Numbered from the stretch's first letter, positions 7,062 through 15,635 are shown. The stretch is 28,450 nt of DNA from JAGDMS01 sp050015455 (GCA_050015455.1 JBEKBJ010000068.1:1-28450); one strand, 5' to 3'. Notes: generated by a model not told the origin, from the letters alone. Numbers and translations are program-made.

Positions 7062-8116
7062 GCCTCGCCTCCCCCCTGCGCTGCGCGGTCGATTTCCGCA
7101 AGTATCGAAACCAGGTCCATGCCGGCGGCGCAGACCCGCACGCAGCGGCCGCACCCGGTGCAGAGGACCTCGCCGAACCGAGCCGGATAGATGCTGAACT
7201 TGTGCATTATGCGCTGGCGGAATCGTGCGGTCTGATCCTTGCGCGGGTTGTGTCCGGATCCGTGCAGTGTGAACAGCGCCGTCTGACAGGAATCCCAGTT
7301 GCGCCGGCGCGTGCCGCTGGCGGCGCCGTCGGGTTCATCCACGATGTCGAAGCAATGGCACGAGGGACACACGAAAGCACAGGCGCCGCAGCCGTGGCAG
7401 CGCAGCGCCACGCGCTTCCACAGTGGATCGTCGAAGTGCGTTTCCAGCCATCCGCGAATCCTGTCGGGGCGCACGTCAAGATTGGCTCGCACCTGCTGCT
7501 CCAGTCCGGCAGTTCGCGATGGTGCCGCCCCCCCTGCCTCAGGGCATCGGGCCTTGTAGCGATCCAGGATTGCTTCCCCCTTGGGAGTCACGACGTCGAC
7601 CTCAAAGCCGCCATCAACCGGCGTCAGAAACCAATCCGCGCCCCGGGTGCTCGTTGGAGAAAGCCCCACCGCGGTGCAGAAGCAGGATTCATCACAGGTT
7701 GTGCACGCCATTGCCAGCACCGTTGTCGCCTGCCTGCGCCCAAACCACAGCTCGTCGCGGAAGTCCCAACCCATGACGCAGTCGACGACTTCCAGCCCGG
7801 CGGCGTCGCACGGCCGCGCGCCGATCACGACCGTTTCCTTGAAACCGGTCGGCACTTCCTCGATCTTCACGGCGGACTTCTCCTGCCGCCACCGAAACAG
7901 CGCTTCGGTGGGCGGAAAGACGACTCCCTTCAGTGGGCGGATGGGCTGCGGCCCGTCCAGCAACACTTCGTCGGGGCTCTGCACTTGCCCATACGTTACG
8001 CCGGTGCGCTCCTGGCCACTGCTGTGAGTCGGTGCCACCACAACCGTTCCGGCGGCAACGAGGTCGCGGATCAGAGCGTCCAGGTTTGCCCTGCTGAGCA
8101 TTCTCTTTGTGTTCAC
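7058..8116 (-). CDS. flxB: FlxB-like 4Fe-4S dicluster subunit (sulfhydrogenase beta/AsrA-like)
   Basis: An iron-sulfur electron relay of 352 residues, related to sulfhydrogenase beta and anaerobic sulfite reductase A subunits. Motifs in order: GVVFPPTEALFRW, GARPCDAAGLEVVD, AMACTTCDESCFC, then two ferredoxin clusters, CHGCGACAFVCPSCHCFD and CTGCGRCVRVCAAG. It would carry electrons from FlxA to MvhD/HdrA. The start is taken as GTG 8116, which overlaps the flxC stop (GTGA) and has AGGAG eight bases upstream. ATG 8101 is the alternative (MLSRANLDAL) but has only a weak purine run. It overlaps flxA by four bases. The frame stays open further upstream, but that extension is a shadow of flxC. Confidence 0.82.
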   Translation of the reverse strand: MNTKRMLSRANLDALIRDLVAAGTVVVAPTHSSGQERTGVTYGQVQSPDEVLLDGPQPIRPLKGVVFPPTEALFRWRQEKSAVKIEEVPTGFKETVVIGARPCDAAGLEVVDCVMGWDFRDELWFGRRQATTVLAMACTTCDESCFCTAVGLSPTSTRGADWFLTPVDGGFEVDVVTPKGEAILDRYKARCPEAGGAAPSRTAGLEQQVRANLDVRPDRIRGWLETHFDDPLWKRVALRCHGCGACAFVCPSCHCFDIVDEPDGAASGTRRRNWDSCQTALFTLHGSGHNPRKDQTARFRQRIMHKFSIYPARFGEVLCTGCGRCVRVCAAGMDLVSILAEIDRAAQGGGEA

Positions 8117-8985
8117 TGGATGAACTCCTGCGCATCGTCCAGCTGATAAGTCCCAATCGGCGTTGGCGTGGACGGGTCGTCCGCGACGATGTACCCGTAG
8201 CGGTCTGCAACCACGCGAGCCACCTTGCGATTCAACAGGCCGAGCGGGATCTGGGCCGGGCAGGCACGCTCGCATTCGCCACAATCCACGCAGCGCCCGG
8301 CCAGGTGCAAGGCTCGGGTCAAATGCCAGGCCAGGTTGCCCCGGGCGTGCGGCGACGTTTCAATCCAGGTCGGCTGCGTCTTTTCGGCGATGCAGCGCTC
8401 GCAAAAGCACATCGGGCAAACTTGCCGGCAGGCATGGCAGCGCGTGCACGGTGCCAGCAGCTGCATCCACAACGCCAGACGCTCGCCGGCACTCATCGCC
8501 TCGATCTCGGACAGGCGCGCATCCCGGCTGCCGCTTCCCGCGGGAGCGGGTTTCGGCTCACCCACCAGGTGATCAGCGAGTGTCGGTTCCCGCTTCTCGC
8601 AAGCGACGCAGCGTGGCGCAACGTTGTCTGCGCTCAGCGGCCGGGCATCGGCGGCATCGCGAACCACCCCGCCGCAGCGCACGCCGATCAGGACCACGTC
8701 CTCGCGTTTGATCTGGCTCTCGCGAATCAACCCGGCGACTGCCCGCGCGTCACAAGATTTGACCACCACTGCCAGGCGCCCAAGTGCCGCAATGTGGGTC
8801 CGCCGCGGCGACAGATAGGCAGCGAGGTTGTGAACGCACCGGTGGTCGAAAACCAGCCGCTCGCAGTCTGCGACATCAGTCACGAAGGCCGGCCGTGTGC
8901 CCAGACGCCCGTGCTCGTACCCAAGAATCGCGCTCACCTGCTTCTCCTGCAGAAGCTTTCTTGCCAACTCCCTCAACTCTTGCAT
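8113..8985 (-). CDS. flxC: FlxC-like iron-sulfur subunit (FrhB/FdhB-like)
   Basis: A 290-residue subunit. The N-terminal ~120 residues resemble the F420-hydrogenase/formate-dehydrogenase beta fold (KQVSAILGYEHG, AVVVKSCDARAVAGLIRE, VVLIGVRCGGVV). Next comes CVACEKREP, and then the clusters CTRCHACRQVCPMCFCERC and CVDCGECERACPAQIPLG. The motif pairs K-S-C-D-A-R-A here and G-A-R-P-C-D-A-A in flxB, together with a shared CPxCxC, suggest the two subunits are distant paralogues. The start has an AGGTGA ribosome site. It lies 21 bases after mvhD and overlaps flxB. The name follows the Desulfovibrio Flx nomenclature by analogy; the B/C assignment could be swapped. Confidence 0.78.
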   Translation of the reverse strand: MQELRELARKLLQEKQVSAILGYEHGRLGTRPAFVTDVADCERLVFDHRCVHNLAAYLSPRRTHIAALGRLAVVVKSCDARAVAGLIRESQIKREDVVLIGVRCGGVVRDAADARPLSADNVAPRCVACEKREPTLADHLVGEPKPAPAGSGSRDARLSEIEAMSAGERLALWMQLLAPCTRCHACRQVCPMCFCERCIAEKTQPTWIETSPHARGNLAWHLTRALHLAGRCVDCGECERACPAQIPLGLLNRKVARVVADRYGYIVADDPSTPTPIGTYQLDDAQEFIQ

Positions 8986-9006
8986 GCTTTTTCACCTGCA
9001 GAACGG

Positions 9007-9447
9007 TCAGGCCTCGGGGTACGTCGCAAATGGACCGAGCTGCCGCACCTGCTCCGTCGTGCTATTGACAACCTCAGCCCATTTCCCTCCTTCCGAAGCT
9101 GAAACCCAGGAGAAGGTGACACGGCGGGGGTCGATCCCCACAAAGTTCATTAGCTCTCGGAAGATCGCGAAGCGGCGCCGCGCGTGATAGTTGCCCGCAG
9201 TGTAGTGGCAGTCGGCCGGATGGCAGCCGCTCACGATGACACCGTCGGCGCCGCGCTCGAACGCCTTGAGAATGAACAGCGTGTCAATGCGCCCCGTACA
9301 GGGCAAACGGATAACGCGCACGTTGTCGGCCATGAGAATGCGGCTGGTCCCGGCAAGGTCAGCGCCTGTATAGGTGCACCAGTTGCACACGAATGCGACA
9401 ATGCTCGGTTCAAATGCGCCATTCCCTACGGTGACTGGTGCAGACAT
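9007..9447 (-). CDS. mvhD: MvhD/FlxD-like [2Fe-2S] electron-transfer subunit
   Basis: A 146-residue MvhD-family protein that links an electron-input module to HdrA. All its signature cysteine motifs are present: FVCNWCTYTGADLAG near residue 20, LPCTGRID near residue 50, and SGCHPADCHYTAGN near residue 75. The C-terminal ...RVTFSWVSASEGGKWAEVV is also typical. The start ATG has GGGGAG about eight bases upstream; another ATG just before it is out of frame. It is encoded alone rather than fused to hdrA. In methanogens MvhD connects hydrogenase MvhAG; here no hydrogenase is present and the neighbours are Flx subunits, so NAD(P)H is the likely electron source. Confidence 0.92.
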   Translation of the reverse strand: MSAPVTVGNGAFEPSIVAFVCNWCTYTGADLAGTSRILMADNVRVIRLPCTGRIDTLFILKAFERGADGVIVSGCHPADCHYTAGNYHARRRFAIFRELMNFVGIDPRRVTFSWVSASEGGKWAEVVNSTTEQVRQLGPFATYPEA

Positions 9448-9483
9448 GACTCATGCTCCCCTTGGCACGTTCAGCTTTCCCGA

Positions 9484-9504
9484 TGGCTAATGGCTGACAG
9501 CTGA
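9484..9504. repeat. three heptamers abutting the hdrA stop
   Basis: TGGCTAA, TGGCTGA and CAGCTGA lie in direct succession in the 57-base gap between hdrA and mvhD, and end at the base before the hdrA stop codon. On the hdrA strand they read as TCAGCTG, TCAGCCA, TTAGCCA. They share the TCAGC heptamer phase with the repeat at 22079-22120. Confidence 0.55.
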
Positions 9505-11523
9505 CTACAGCGCGTTGACCGCCGCGTAGATCTGCTCATCTCTAAACCCTTCCAGCTCCACAGACTTCGAGGGGCACGTTGCCTGGCACGTGCCGCAGCC
9601 CTGGCAGACTCCCTGATTCACCTCCGCCACGATCTTGATGAGCCGCCCCTTTCCGTCCATGAGCGACTTGCGCTCGACGGCGCCGTACGGGCACACGCGT
9701 TCGCAATGGAAGCATCCCGCGCAGGTCAGGCGGTCCACACACGCGATCAACGGTTCGCGCTCGAGCAGCTCTTTGCTGAACAGCCCCAGGACCTTTGAGG
9801 CCGTTGCGCTTGCCATTGCCACCGAATCGGGAATATCGCGCGGCGCCTGGCAGGCCCCGGCTACAAACACCCCGGCAGTATTCGTCTCGACCGGCCGCAG
9901 CTTGGGGTGGGCTTCGTTCAGGAATCCATGCTGATCGTAGGACACGGAAAGTTTCTGAGCCAGCGCGGCGATCCCCGGCTGTGCCCGCATCGCCGTCGCC
10001 AGCACCACCATATCGGCGTCGATGACGACGGGCTCGCCGGAGAGCGTGTCGATGCCGTGAACTCGAATGGTGTCGCCGTTGCGGTACATCCGCGACACGC
10101 GGCCGCGCAGATAGAGGGCGTGGCTTTCCTCGATGGCGCGGCGCACGAACTCGTCGTAGCCCTTTCCGCCCGCGCGAATGTCCATATAGAAAACGACGGC
10201 TTTCCCATCATGGACTTTGTGGTGGAAGAGCATGGTGTGCTTGGCCACGTACATGCAACAGATCTTGGAGCAGTATTCGATTCCCTTGGCAGGATCGCGG
10301 GAGCCGATGCACTGCAGAAACACGACCGTTTTGGGCTCCTTGCCGTCCGAGGGGCGAAGAATCTTGCCGCCCGTCGGCCCCGAGGCCGACGCCAGGCGTT
10401 CGAACTGCAACCCGTCGATGACGTCCGGGATCGCGCCGTAGCCGTATTCGCCGTAGCCGCGCAGACTATCGGAATCCTGCTCCTTCCCGATGGAGTAGAG
10501 CTGATAGCCGGTGGCAACGACGATGGCGCCGACGTTTTCGGTAACGAACGTGTCCTGCTGATCGAAGTCGATGGCCTTGCGGCCGCATACTTCCGCGCAC
10601 TTGCTGCAGACAACCTTCTTGACGCCTTTCGCCCGCCCGCGAAAGAGGGCGCAGTTGGCCCGATCAATGACAGGGATGTTCGGGACCGCCTGTGGAAAGG
10701 GCACGTAGATGGCAGTGCGCATGCCGAGGCCCTGGTCGAATTCGCCTGGAATCTTCTTGTTGGGGCATTCCTTCTGGCATTCGCCACAGCCGTTGCACTT
10801 GGTCTCGTCCACGTACCGGGCCTTCCTTCGGATTTTGACCTGGAAGTTGCCGATGTAGCCATCGACCGACTCCACCTCGCTGTAAGCCAGCAGCTTGATG
10901 TGGGGGTGCTGAGCAACCTCGACCATCCGCGGCGTCAAGATGCACTGCGAGCAATCGAGCGTGGGGAAAGTCTCTGAAAGCTGGCTCATGTGGCCGCCGA
11001 TCGATGGCTCCTTCTCGATCAGGATCACTTCCCGGCCGCCGTCGGCAATATCGAGCGCGGCCTGAATGCCGGCAATTCCTCCTCCGATCACGAGGGCGCG
11101 ACGCTCCACGGGGATGAAAATGGTGGACAGCGGGCGATTGAACTTTATCTTCTCAACGATAAAGCGTCCGAGGTCGACGGCCTTGCGTGTGGCCTTCTCG
11201 CGATCTTCGTGAATCCACGAGCAGTGCTCGCGCAGGTTTGCCATCTCACACAGGAACGGATTCAGCCCCGCCCCTGCGGCCGCCTTGCGGAACGTTTTTT
11301 CATGCATGTGAGGAGAGCACGCGCCCACCACCACGCCATCCAGGCCTTTTTCCTGTATGGCCTGCTTGATCAGCGCCTGGCCGGGATCCGAACACATGTA
11401 CTTGTAGTCGACGGAGTGAACAACGCCCGGCAACTCTCCCAAGGCCTGCGCCACCCGGGAGCAATCCACCGTTCGACCTATGTTTTCGCCGCAGTGACAG
11501 ATGAAAACACCAACCCGGGACAT
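9505..11523 (-). CDS. hdrA: HdrA, FAD-containing heterodisulfide reductase subunit
   Basis: The central flavoprotein of the complex, 672 residues, the usual HdrA length. It opens with MSRVGVFICHCGENIG and contains the HdrA-specific GACSPHMHEKTFR. The FAD-binding ALVIGGGIAGIQAALD is near residue 145, followed by FPTLDCSQCILTPRMVEV. An inserted [4Fe-4S] site, KCNGCGECQKECP, is near residue 240. The C-terminal ferredoxin domain has CAGCFHCERVCPYGAV and CQGCGTCQATCP. In characterised complexes HdrA performs flavin-based electron bifurcation. Its ATG overlaps the hdrB stop by one base (TGATG). The acceptor of the low-potential electrons is not encoded in the operon; a ferredoxin gene lies at 15222. 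Confidence 0.95.
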   Translation of the reverse strand: MSRVGVFICHCGENIGRTVDCSRVAQALGELPGVVHSVDYKYMCSDPGQALIKQAIQEKGLDGVVVGACSPHMHEKTFRKAAAGAGLNPFLCEMANLREHCSWIHEDREKATRKAVDLGRFIVEKIKFNRPLSTIFIPVERRALVIGGGIAGIQAALDIADGGREVILIEKEPSIGGHMSQLSETFPTLDCSQCILTPRMVEVAQHPHIKLLAYSEVESVDGYIGNFQVKIRRKARYVDETKCNGCGECQKECPNKKIPGEFDQGLGMRTAIYVPFPQAVPNIPVIDRANCALFRGRAKGVKKVVCSKCAEVCGRKAIDFDQQDTFVTENVGAIVVATGYQLYSIGKEQDSDSLRGYGEYGYGAIPDVIDGLQFERLASASGPTGGKILRPSDGKEPKTVVFLQCIGSRDPAKGIEYCSKICCMYVAKHTMLFHHKVHDGKAVVFYMDIRAGGKGYDEFVRRAIEESHALYLRGRVSRMYRNGDTIRVHGIDTLSGEPVVIDADMVVLATAMRAQPGIAALAQKLSVSYDQHGFLNEAHPKLRPVETNTAGVFVAGACQAPRDIPDSVAMASATASKVLGLFSKELLEREPLIACVDRLTCAGCFHCERVCPYGAVERKSLMDGKGRLIKIVAEVNQGVCQGCGTCQATCPSKSVELEGFRDEQIYAAVNAL

Positions 11524-12419
11524 CAGGCTTGCTCCCTGTGTTCTGGCTGTGGTTTGGCCGCACCGATCCGATCAAGTAGCGGTTGTGTGCTCACGAAGTG
11601 CCGGTGCAGCCCGAGCCGGATCGGATCGAGGCCAATGCTCAAACCCACAAGCTGGCTCAAGAACAAGATGGGCATCGCATCGCCAAAGCCGCCGCGTTCC
11701 AGCATCGCTTTTTGCCGGAAATCGAGGTTCGAGTGGCACATGGGGCACGCCACCACAATAACCTGGGCGCCGGCGTTCTTCGCCGACTGGAGAATCAAGC
11801 GGCCCAGCCGCACCACGGAGGCAGTGCGCGACAACGAGAATCCACCCCCGCAACATTCCAGCGACATATCCCACTTGACCGGCGTGGCGCCCGTCGCGCT
11901 GACGATGCTTTCGAGGGAACTCGGAACCTCTGCATCGTCGAATCCACACACCTCCGGCGGCCGGACCAGCAGGCAGCCATAGTAACAGGCCACCTTCCAG
12001 CCCGAGAGGGGCACCTTGGCCTGCCGGCGAATCTCAGCCGTTGCCTCGCTCAACAGCTGGGCAATGCTCACAACCCCTACGGAATTGTTGAAGCCATCCC
12101 CAACAATGGATTGCACCTGTGCCGCCGTTTTCTTGTCGTGGTTCAGCGCATAACGTGCGGTCGCCAGGCGGTTGTAGCAGGCGGCACACGGGGCCAGCAC
12201 CCTGTCGAGCTTCTGCTTCTCTGCCAGCGCCAGGGTGCGCGTCGGAAGCGCAACACTGAGCACATGGCTGGTGGCATGGGCCGAGCTTGCACCGCAGCAC
12301 GCCCAGTCCCGCACTTCTTCGAGATCGATATCCAGAACCGCGGCAACTGCCCTCAAGCTCTCGTCAAATTCGCGCGCTGTCGCGTGGAGCGAGCATCCAG
12401 GAAAATACCCGATCTTCAT
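11523..12419 (-). CDS. hdrB: HdrB, catalytic heterodisulfide reductase subunit
   Basis: The disulfide-reducing subunit, 298 residues, starting MKIGYFPGCSLHATA. It has both CCG domains that bind the noncubane [4Fe-4S] clusters: first C-S-L-H ... WACCGASSAH ... LAPCAACYN, second CYYGCLLVRP ... ECCGGGFSLS ... VACPMCHSN. ATG 12419 is chosen for its GAGGAG ribosome site and ATGA overlap with hdrC. In methanogens the substrate is CoM-S-S-CoB; in non-methanogens DsrC or a small thiol has been proposed. The sequence does not identify the substrate here, and no dsrC is in the window. Confidence 0.95.
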   Translation of the reverse strand: MKIGYFPGCSLHATAREFDESLRAVAAVLDIDLEEVRDWACCGASSAHATSHVLSVALPTRTLALAEKQKLDRVLAPCAACYNRLATARYALNHDKKTAAQVQSIVGDGFNNSVGVVSIAQLLSEATAEIRRQAKVPLSGWKVACYYGCLLVRPPEVCGFDDAEVPSSLESIVSATGATPVKWDMSLECCGGGFSLSRTASVVRLGRLILQSAKNAGAQVIVVACPMCHSNLDFRQKAMLERGGFGDAMPILFLSQLVGLSIGLDPIRLGLHRHFVSTQPLLDRIGAAKPQPEHREQA

Positions 12420-13000
12420 CGCGGCTCCTCTGTCTTTGCGCACTCGTCGAAGATCCGCCGCACCTCTCCAATCCCTTCTATCCGCCTGGGGACCAGCGCG
12501 AGCTTCCTCCGAGCCAGCATCGCCGGCATGGCACCAACGTCGGCAAGCAGCGCGCCGCTACGCAGCTTGTACGAAGCCACGAGCCCAAACTCGAATACGC
12601 GGCCATGCGTTCGTATCTGGCGAAGGAAGGCGGAATGAAACGCACCAATGTTCCGGGGGACGCGATCGGGACGTTCCCTGAGAGTGATCTCACGCAAGGC
12701 GTCGATCACGACTGCAGGATCGAACCCGTTCGGGCATCGCGTCGTGCATGTCTCACAGGTCAAACACAGCCAGATGGACTCGGCAGCGAGCAAACGATCC
12801 CGGAGATCGAGCTGCAGGAGACGGATGATCTCGTGGGTTTTGAGAGCCATCTCGGCCGCCATGGGGCAGCCGGCAGAACACTTGCCGCATTGATAGCAGC
12901 GTGCCGGGTCGAGGCCGGTCGCATTTCGCACTTGAGAGAGCAGGGAGGCCGAGGGCACGGCCGGTCCACCGGTCCGGGCCGCTGACGAATCGGCGCTCAT
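12416..13000 (-). CDS. hdrC: HdrC, 4Fe-4S heterodisulfide reductase subunit
   Basis: An electron-carrier subunit of 194 residues with two [4Fe-4S] motifs: CYQCGKCSAGCP near residue 35 and CLTCETCTTRCP near residue 80. It passes electrons from HdrA to HdrB. The short Ala/Ser-rich N-terminal extension is usual. The C-terminal half (RNIGAFHSAFLRQIRTHGRVFE, MLARRKLALVPRRI) is typical of soluble HdrC, with no membrane helices, so this is a cytoplasmic HdrABC rather than HdrDE. It overlaps the response regulator upstream (ATGA) and hdrB downstream. The overlap with a regulator is unusual and suggests coupled translation. Confidence 0.94.
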   Translation of the reverse strand: MSADSSAARTGGPAVPSASLLSQVRNATGLDPARCYQCGKCSAGCPMAAEMALKTHEIIRLLQLDLRDRLLAAESIWLCLTCETCTTRCPNGFDPAVVIDALREITLRERPDRVPRNIGAFHSAFLRQIRTHGRVFEFGLVASYKLRSGALLADVGAMPAMLARRKLALVPRRIEGIGEVRRIFDECAKTEEPR

Positions 13001-13884
13001 GAGCCTGTCGCCTTTGTCGATGGCGCGCTCAAGAGAGAGCGTACCGTTTCCAGAAACTTTGCTATGTTAAGCGGCTTCGTCATATAAACGTCGGGACAGA
13101 CCTTCGAAGGATCTTCGGACCTGGCGAACCGCTCTGCCGGATCCTCCTGAACTGAGGAGACCATTATGACAGGGATCCGCCGGACGCTCTCATAGCCGCT
13201 GCGGAACTTGAGCGTCTGATTGACCTCATAGCCTGCCCACATGTTCTCCATCATGACGTCCAAAACAATCAGGTCCGGTTTCTCGGAAACCGCCATATCC
13301 AACCCCTTGGAGCCTGTGGCCGCGGAGCAAACTGCAAAACCCTCGCTCTGCAGCAGGGTCTGCACCGAGCTGGAGTAGTCGGGGTCGTCGTCGATGACGA
13401 GGATCTTCTTCCCCCCCTCGCCACGCGCACGCATCTGTTCGGCGTGACGAAACGCCTCTTCGAGCACGTCCCGCATCTTTGTAGGATCGAGCGGGTGAAG
13501 GGCCAGCCGAAACACCCCGAGATTGCGCAGGCGTTGCGCCACCTCCGCCGACGGCGCCGCCAGCACCGCAATTATGGTGACCGGCAAGGACGGGGATAGA
13601 CAGGCGGTGATGGCCGCGATGCCTCGGTCGATGTTGTCCAGCAAATCAACCACGATGACCCCACCGTCGCCGCCGGCCTGCGCCGCAAGTGCAGTGAGGT
13701 CGGCATCAGACCCGAGCGGTTTCGCCTCGATGCCCCATTGCTGGAGAGCGAGCATTATTCCCCACCAGCGATCTAACGCTCCGCCCACAATCCATGCGCG
13801 TCTCACCGAGCCGATGCGGGCTGCATTTGCGTTGCGGGATTCGCCCGCTTTCTTTGGTTGTCCAGGACGGACGCTCGAATCCAT
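12997..13884 (-). CDS. double-receiver response regulator
   Basis: A 295-residue regulator with no DNA-binding or enzymatic output domain. The first half (about 28-145) has a receiver-like fold (GVIVVDLLDNIDRG, VTIIAVLAAPSAEVAQRL, LHPLDPTKM) but lacks the acidic pair and the usual lysine, so it is probably a pseudo-receiver. The second half (about 155-290) is a canonical receiver: acidic ILVIDDDPDYS, phosphorylation site LIVLDVMMENMW, VIMVSS, and lysine in MTKPLN. The start MDSSVRPGQ has a GAGAGGAGAG ribosome site; an ATG 42 bases upstream is less likely. It is the first gene of the hdr-flx operon and overlaps hdrC. It probably signals through protein contact; whether it controls Hdr activity is unknown. 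No histidine kinase is nearby. Confidence 0.82.
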   Translation of the reverse strand: MDSSVRPGQPKKAGESRNANAARIGSVRRAWIVGGALDRWWGIMLALQQWGIEAKPLGSDADLTALAAQAGGDGGVIVVDLLDNIDRGIAAITACLSPSLPVTIIAVLAAPSAEVAQRLRNLGVFRLALHPLDPTKMRDVLEEAFRHAEQMRARGEGGKKILVIDDDPDYSSSVQTLLQSEGFAVCSAATGSKGLDMAVSEKPDLIVLDVMMENMWAGYEVNQTLKFRSGYESVRRIPVIMVSSVQEDPAERFARSEDPSKVCPDVYMTKPLNIAKFLETVRSLLSAPSTKATGS

Positions 13885-14566
13885 GACAAGCTCTCCTCTC
13901 CCGGGCTCACTCCTGAAAAACGTCAATTGGTAAAGCGCCCTTATACACTACCAGCCGACCGAAAGTCCCTGTTGATTAGGGCTGTCGCCGGAGAGCATCC
14001 TGACTTTCTTTGACGGACGCAATTCCTGCCCATTTGGCCACGCCTCGCGCCTTGCAACCACGCAAGACGCGATATTTCGAGTAAGGGACACCAGGTCGCC
14101 GTTTATGCGCAAGGAGGGTGCCATCCCAGTAAGCTACGGGATTCCCGCTGGCGACTAGGCCAAAGGTTGGAGCGCCGGGTCACCATTCCTACCGGCAGGT
14201 ACGAGACCCCCAGGGAATTCTCTTCCGTGGAAATTCAGGGCAAAAACCCTATTATAAGTTGGCATTGGGGGTCTGCGGTGCGGCGCCAGTCGGTTCTCTT
14301 CTTGTTGTTGCCGTTCATCGTCTCGCTCAGCTTCGTTCGCAGGCTGTTTCAACGGTAGCCCGCGGAGGGTGATCGTTTGGCGATAGTCGCGCCTGCGCCT
14401 CGCCGTGACGCGTGGCCTGACCGAGGCAGGCAGCTGCATTCCGGCAGCGCATCGCCCCTTACTCTGTTAATGGATTGCGGGAGTGATATTCTCCAGAGGA
14501 AAGCTTAACCTTTGGCTGTCGCCAACGATCAAATGAGGCAAATCGTAATCTTCCGGGAGGATGACA
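13885..14566. other. divergent intergenic region
   Basis: No supported gene. It separates the minus-strand hdr-flx operon from the plus-strand genes and should hold promoters for both. On the minus strand a TATAAG (complement of 13940-13945) lies about 55 bases upstream of the response regulator start and could be a -10 element, but I see no convincing -35. On the plus strand TATTAT at 14250-14255 is AT-rich in a GC-rich context, also without a good -35. Open frames here have no protein motifs. Confidence 0.4.
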
Positions 14567-14983
14567 ATGAGATTGTGGCAAGTCATGACGTTGATCGCGC
14601 CGCTGGCTGCGGCGCTCAGTGTGGCACAGGAACCGGCGCATGCACAGCGCGGGGTGGGGCCGTGTCGCGAAGACATTCAGAAGTTCTGTGCGAACGTCCA
14701 GCCGGGAGCCTGGCGTTTCCGTGACTGCCTCCAGCAACACGTGGCAGAATTGACCCCCGCGTGTCAGCAGCATCTTACGCAGATGAAGGCCAAGATTGCG
14801 ACGTGGAGGCAGGCGTGTGAGGGCGACGCGCAAAAGCTCTGCAGCGGTGTCGCCCCCGGTCGAGGCGGCATCGCCAGGTGTTTGCGCAAACACGAGAACG
14901 AGCTGTCGCAGGCCTGTAAGGACCAGCTTGCCCAGCACCGTCGTGGGCCTCACCGCGGGCCGCCACCTACGCCCGGGCAGTGA
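14567..14983 (+). CDS. secreted Cys-rich repeat protein
   Basis: A 138-residue exported protein. MRLWQVMTLIAPLAAALSVAQEPAHA is a standard signal peptide with likely cleavage after AHA. The mature part has Cys-rich repeats of the GLG1 (Golgi apparatus protein 1) type: CREDIQKFCANVQPG...DCLQQHVAELTPACQQHL, then CEGDAQKLCSGVAPGRGGIARCLRKHENELSQACKDQL. Each repeat has C..D..K.C.....G...C........L...C. The tail is basic and Pro-rich. The ATG at 14567 is preferred over 14561 because GGGAGG ends at 14560. Such proteins are common in proteobacterial periplasm, but their function is not established. Confidence 0.8.
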   Translation: MRLWQVMTLIAPLAAALSVAQEPAHAQRGVGPCREDIQKFCANVQPGAWRFRDCLQQHVAELTPACQQHLTQMKAKIATWRQACEGDAQKLCSGVAPGRGGIARCLRKHENELSQACKDQLAQHRRGPHRGPPPTPGQ

Positions 14984-15221
14984 GGCTGAAGCCGCCTGGA
15001 CTCACCTACTGACCGAGTGACGGAGGTTGACCAAGCGTTCACCCTGAAGTAGCGCCCGTCTTCCCAGGGCGCGCGCTTAAGCTATTTCGTCAAAGCGCCT
15101 TCGCGCCTTGGGGGGGTCTGCGCGTTTCCTTGGGCGGCAGACAATCCCGCCGGCTTTGTTGAAACTCCACTCCCGACACGATAGATAGATGCGAAGCCCA
15201 TCAGCAGGGAGACGTGTATAC

Positions 15222-15635
15222 ATGGCCACGGTCATCACTTCGGAATGCATCAATTGCGGAGCGTGCGAGCCCGAGTGCCCCAACACCGCCATCTACCAAG
15301 GCGGTTTGGAATGGGAACTCGACGGCAGCATGCATCCGCCGATCGCGCAGGACATCTTCTACATCGTTCCGGACAAGTGCAGCGAGTGTGTCGGCTTCTA
15401 TGATTACGAAGCCTGTGCCGCCGTATGCCCGGTCGATTGCTGCATCCCCGACCCGCAGAATCCGGAAACCGAAGCGGTGTTGCTCTCGCGCGCCAAGATG
15501 TTGCACCCGGACCAGGCGTTCTCGGCTGACTTCCCGTCGCGCTTCCGCAAGGTCGGCGCAGCCACGAGCGCGCCGGAGGAGACCGCAACCGCACCAACGC
15601 TGACGCCGCCTGCGCCCCTCTCACTCAGGCGCTAG
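15222..15635 (+). CDS. 2[4Fe-4S] ferredoxin, Allochromatium type
   Basis: A low-potential electron carrier of 137 residues. The first cluster motif is CINCGACEPECP (residues ~9-20). The second is CSECVGFYDYEACAAVCPVDC, which has the eight-residue insertion between the second and third cysteines seen in Allochromatium and benzoyl-CoA-reductase-linked ferredoxins. The C-terminal extension (DPQNPETEAVLLSRAKMLHPD) is also typical of that type, followed by an Ala/Pro/Thr-rich tail. AGGGAG lies about 11 bases upstream of the start. It ends three bases before the first KAS III gene, so it is likely co-transcribed with it. It could serve as the low-potential partner of the HdrA complex, but that is inference. 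Confidence 0.9.
   Translation: MATVITSECINCGACEPECPNTAIYQGGLEWELDGSMHPPIAQDIFYIVPDKCSECVGFYDYEACAAVCPVDCCIPDPQNPETEAVLLSRAKMLHPDQAFSADFPSRFRKVGAATSAPEETATAPTLTPPAPLSLRR

Noticed and set aside
9907..10977. 356-codon plus-strand open frame inside hdrA
   Set aside because: It lies entirely antisense to hdrA, whose motifs are all intact.
11583..12638. 351-codon plus-strand frame opposite hdrB/hdrC
   Set aside because: Antisense to two well-supported genes, with no motif.
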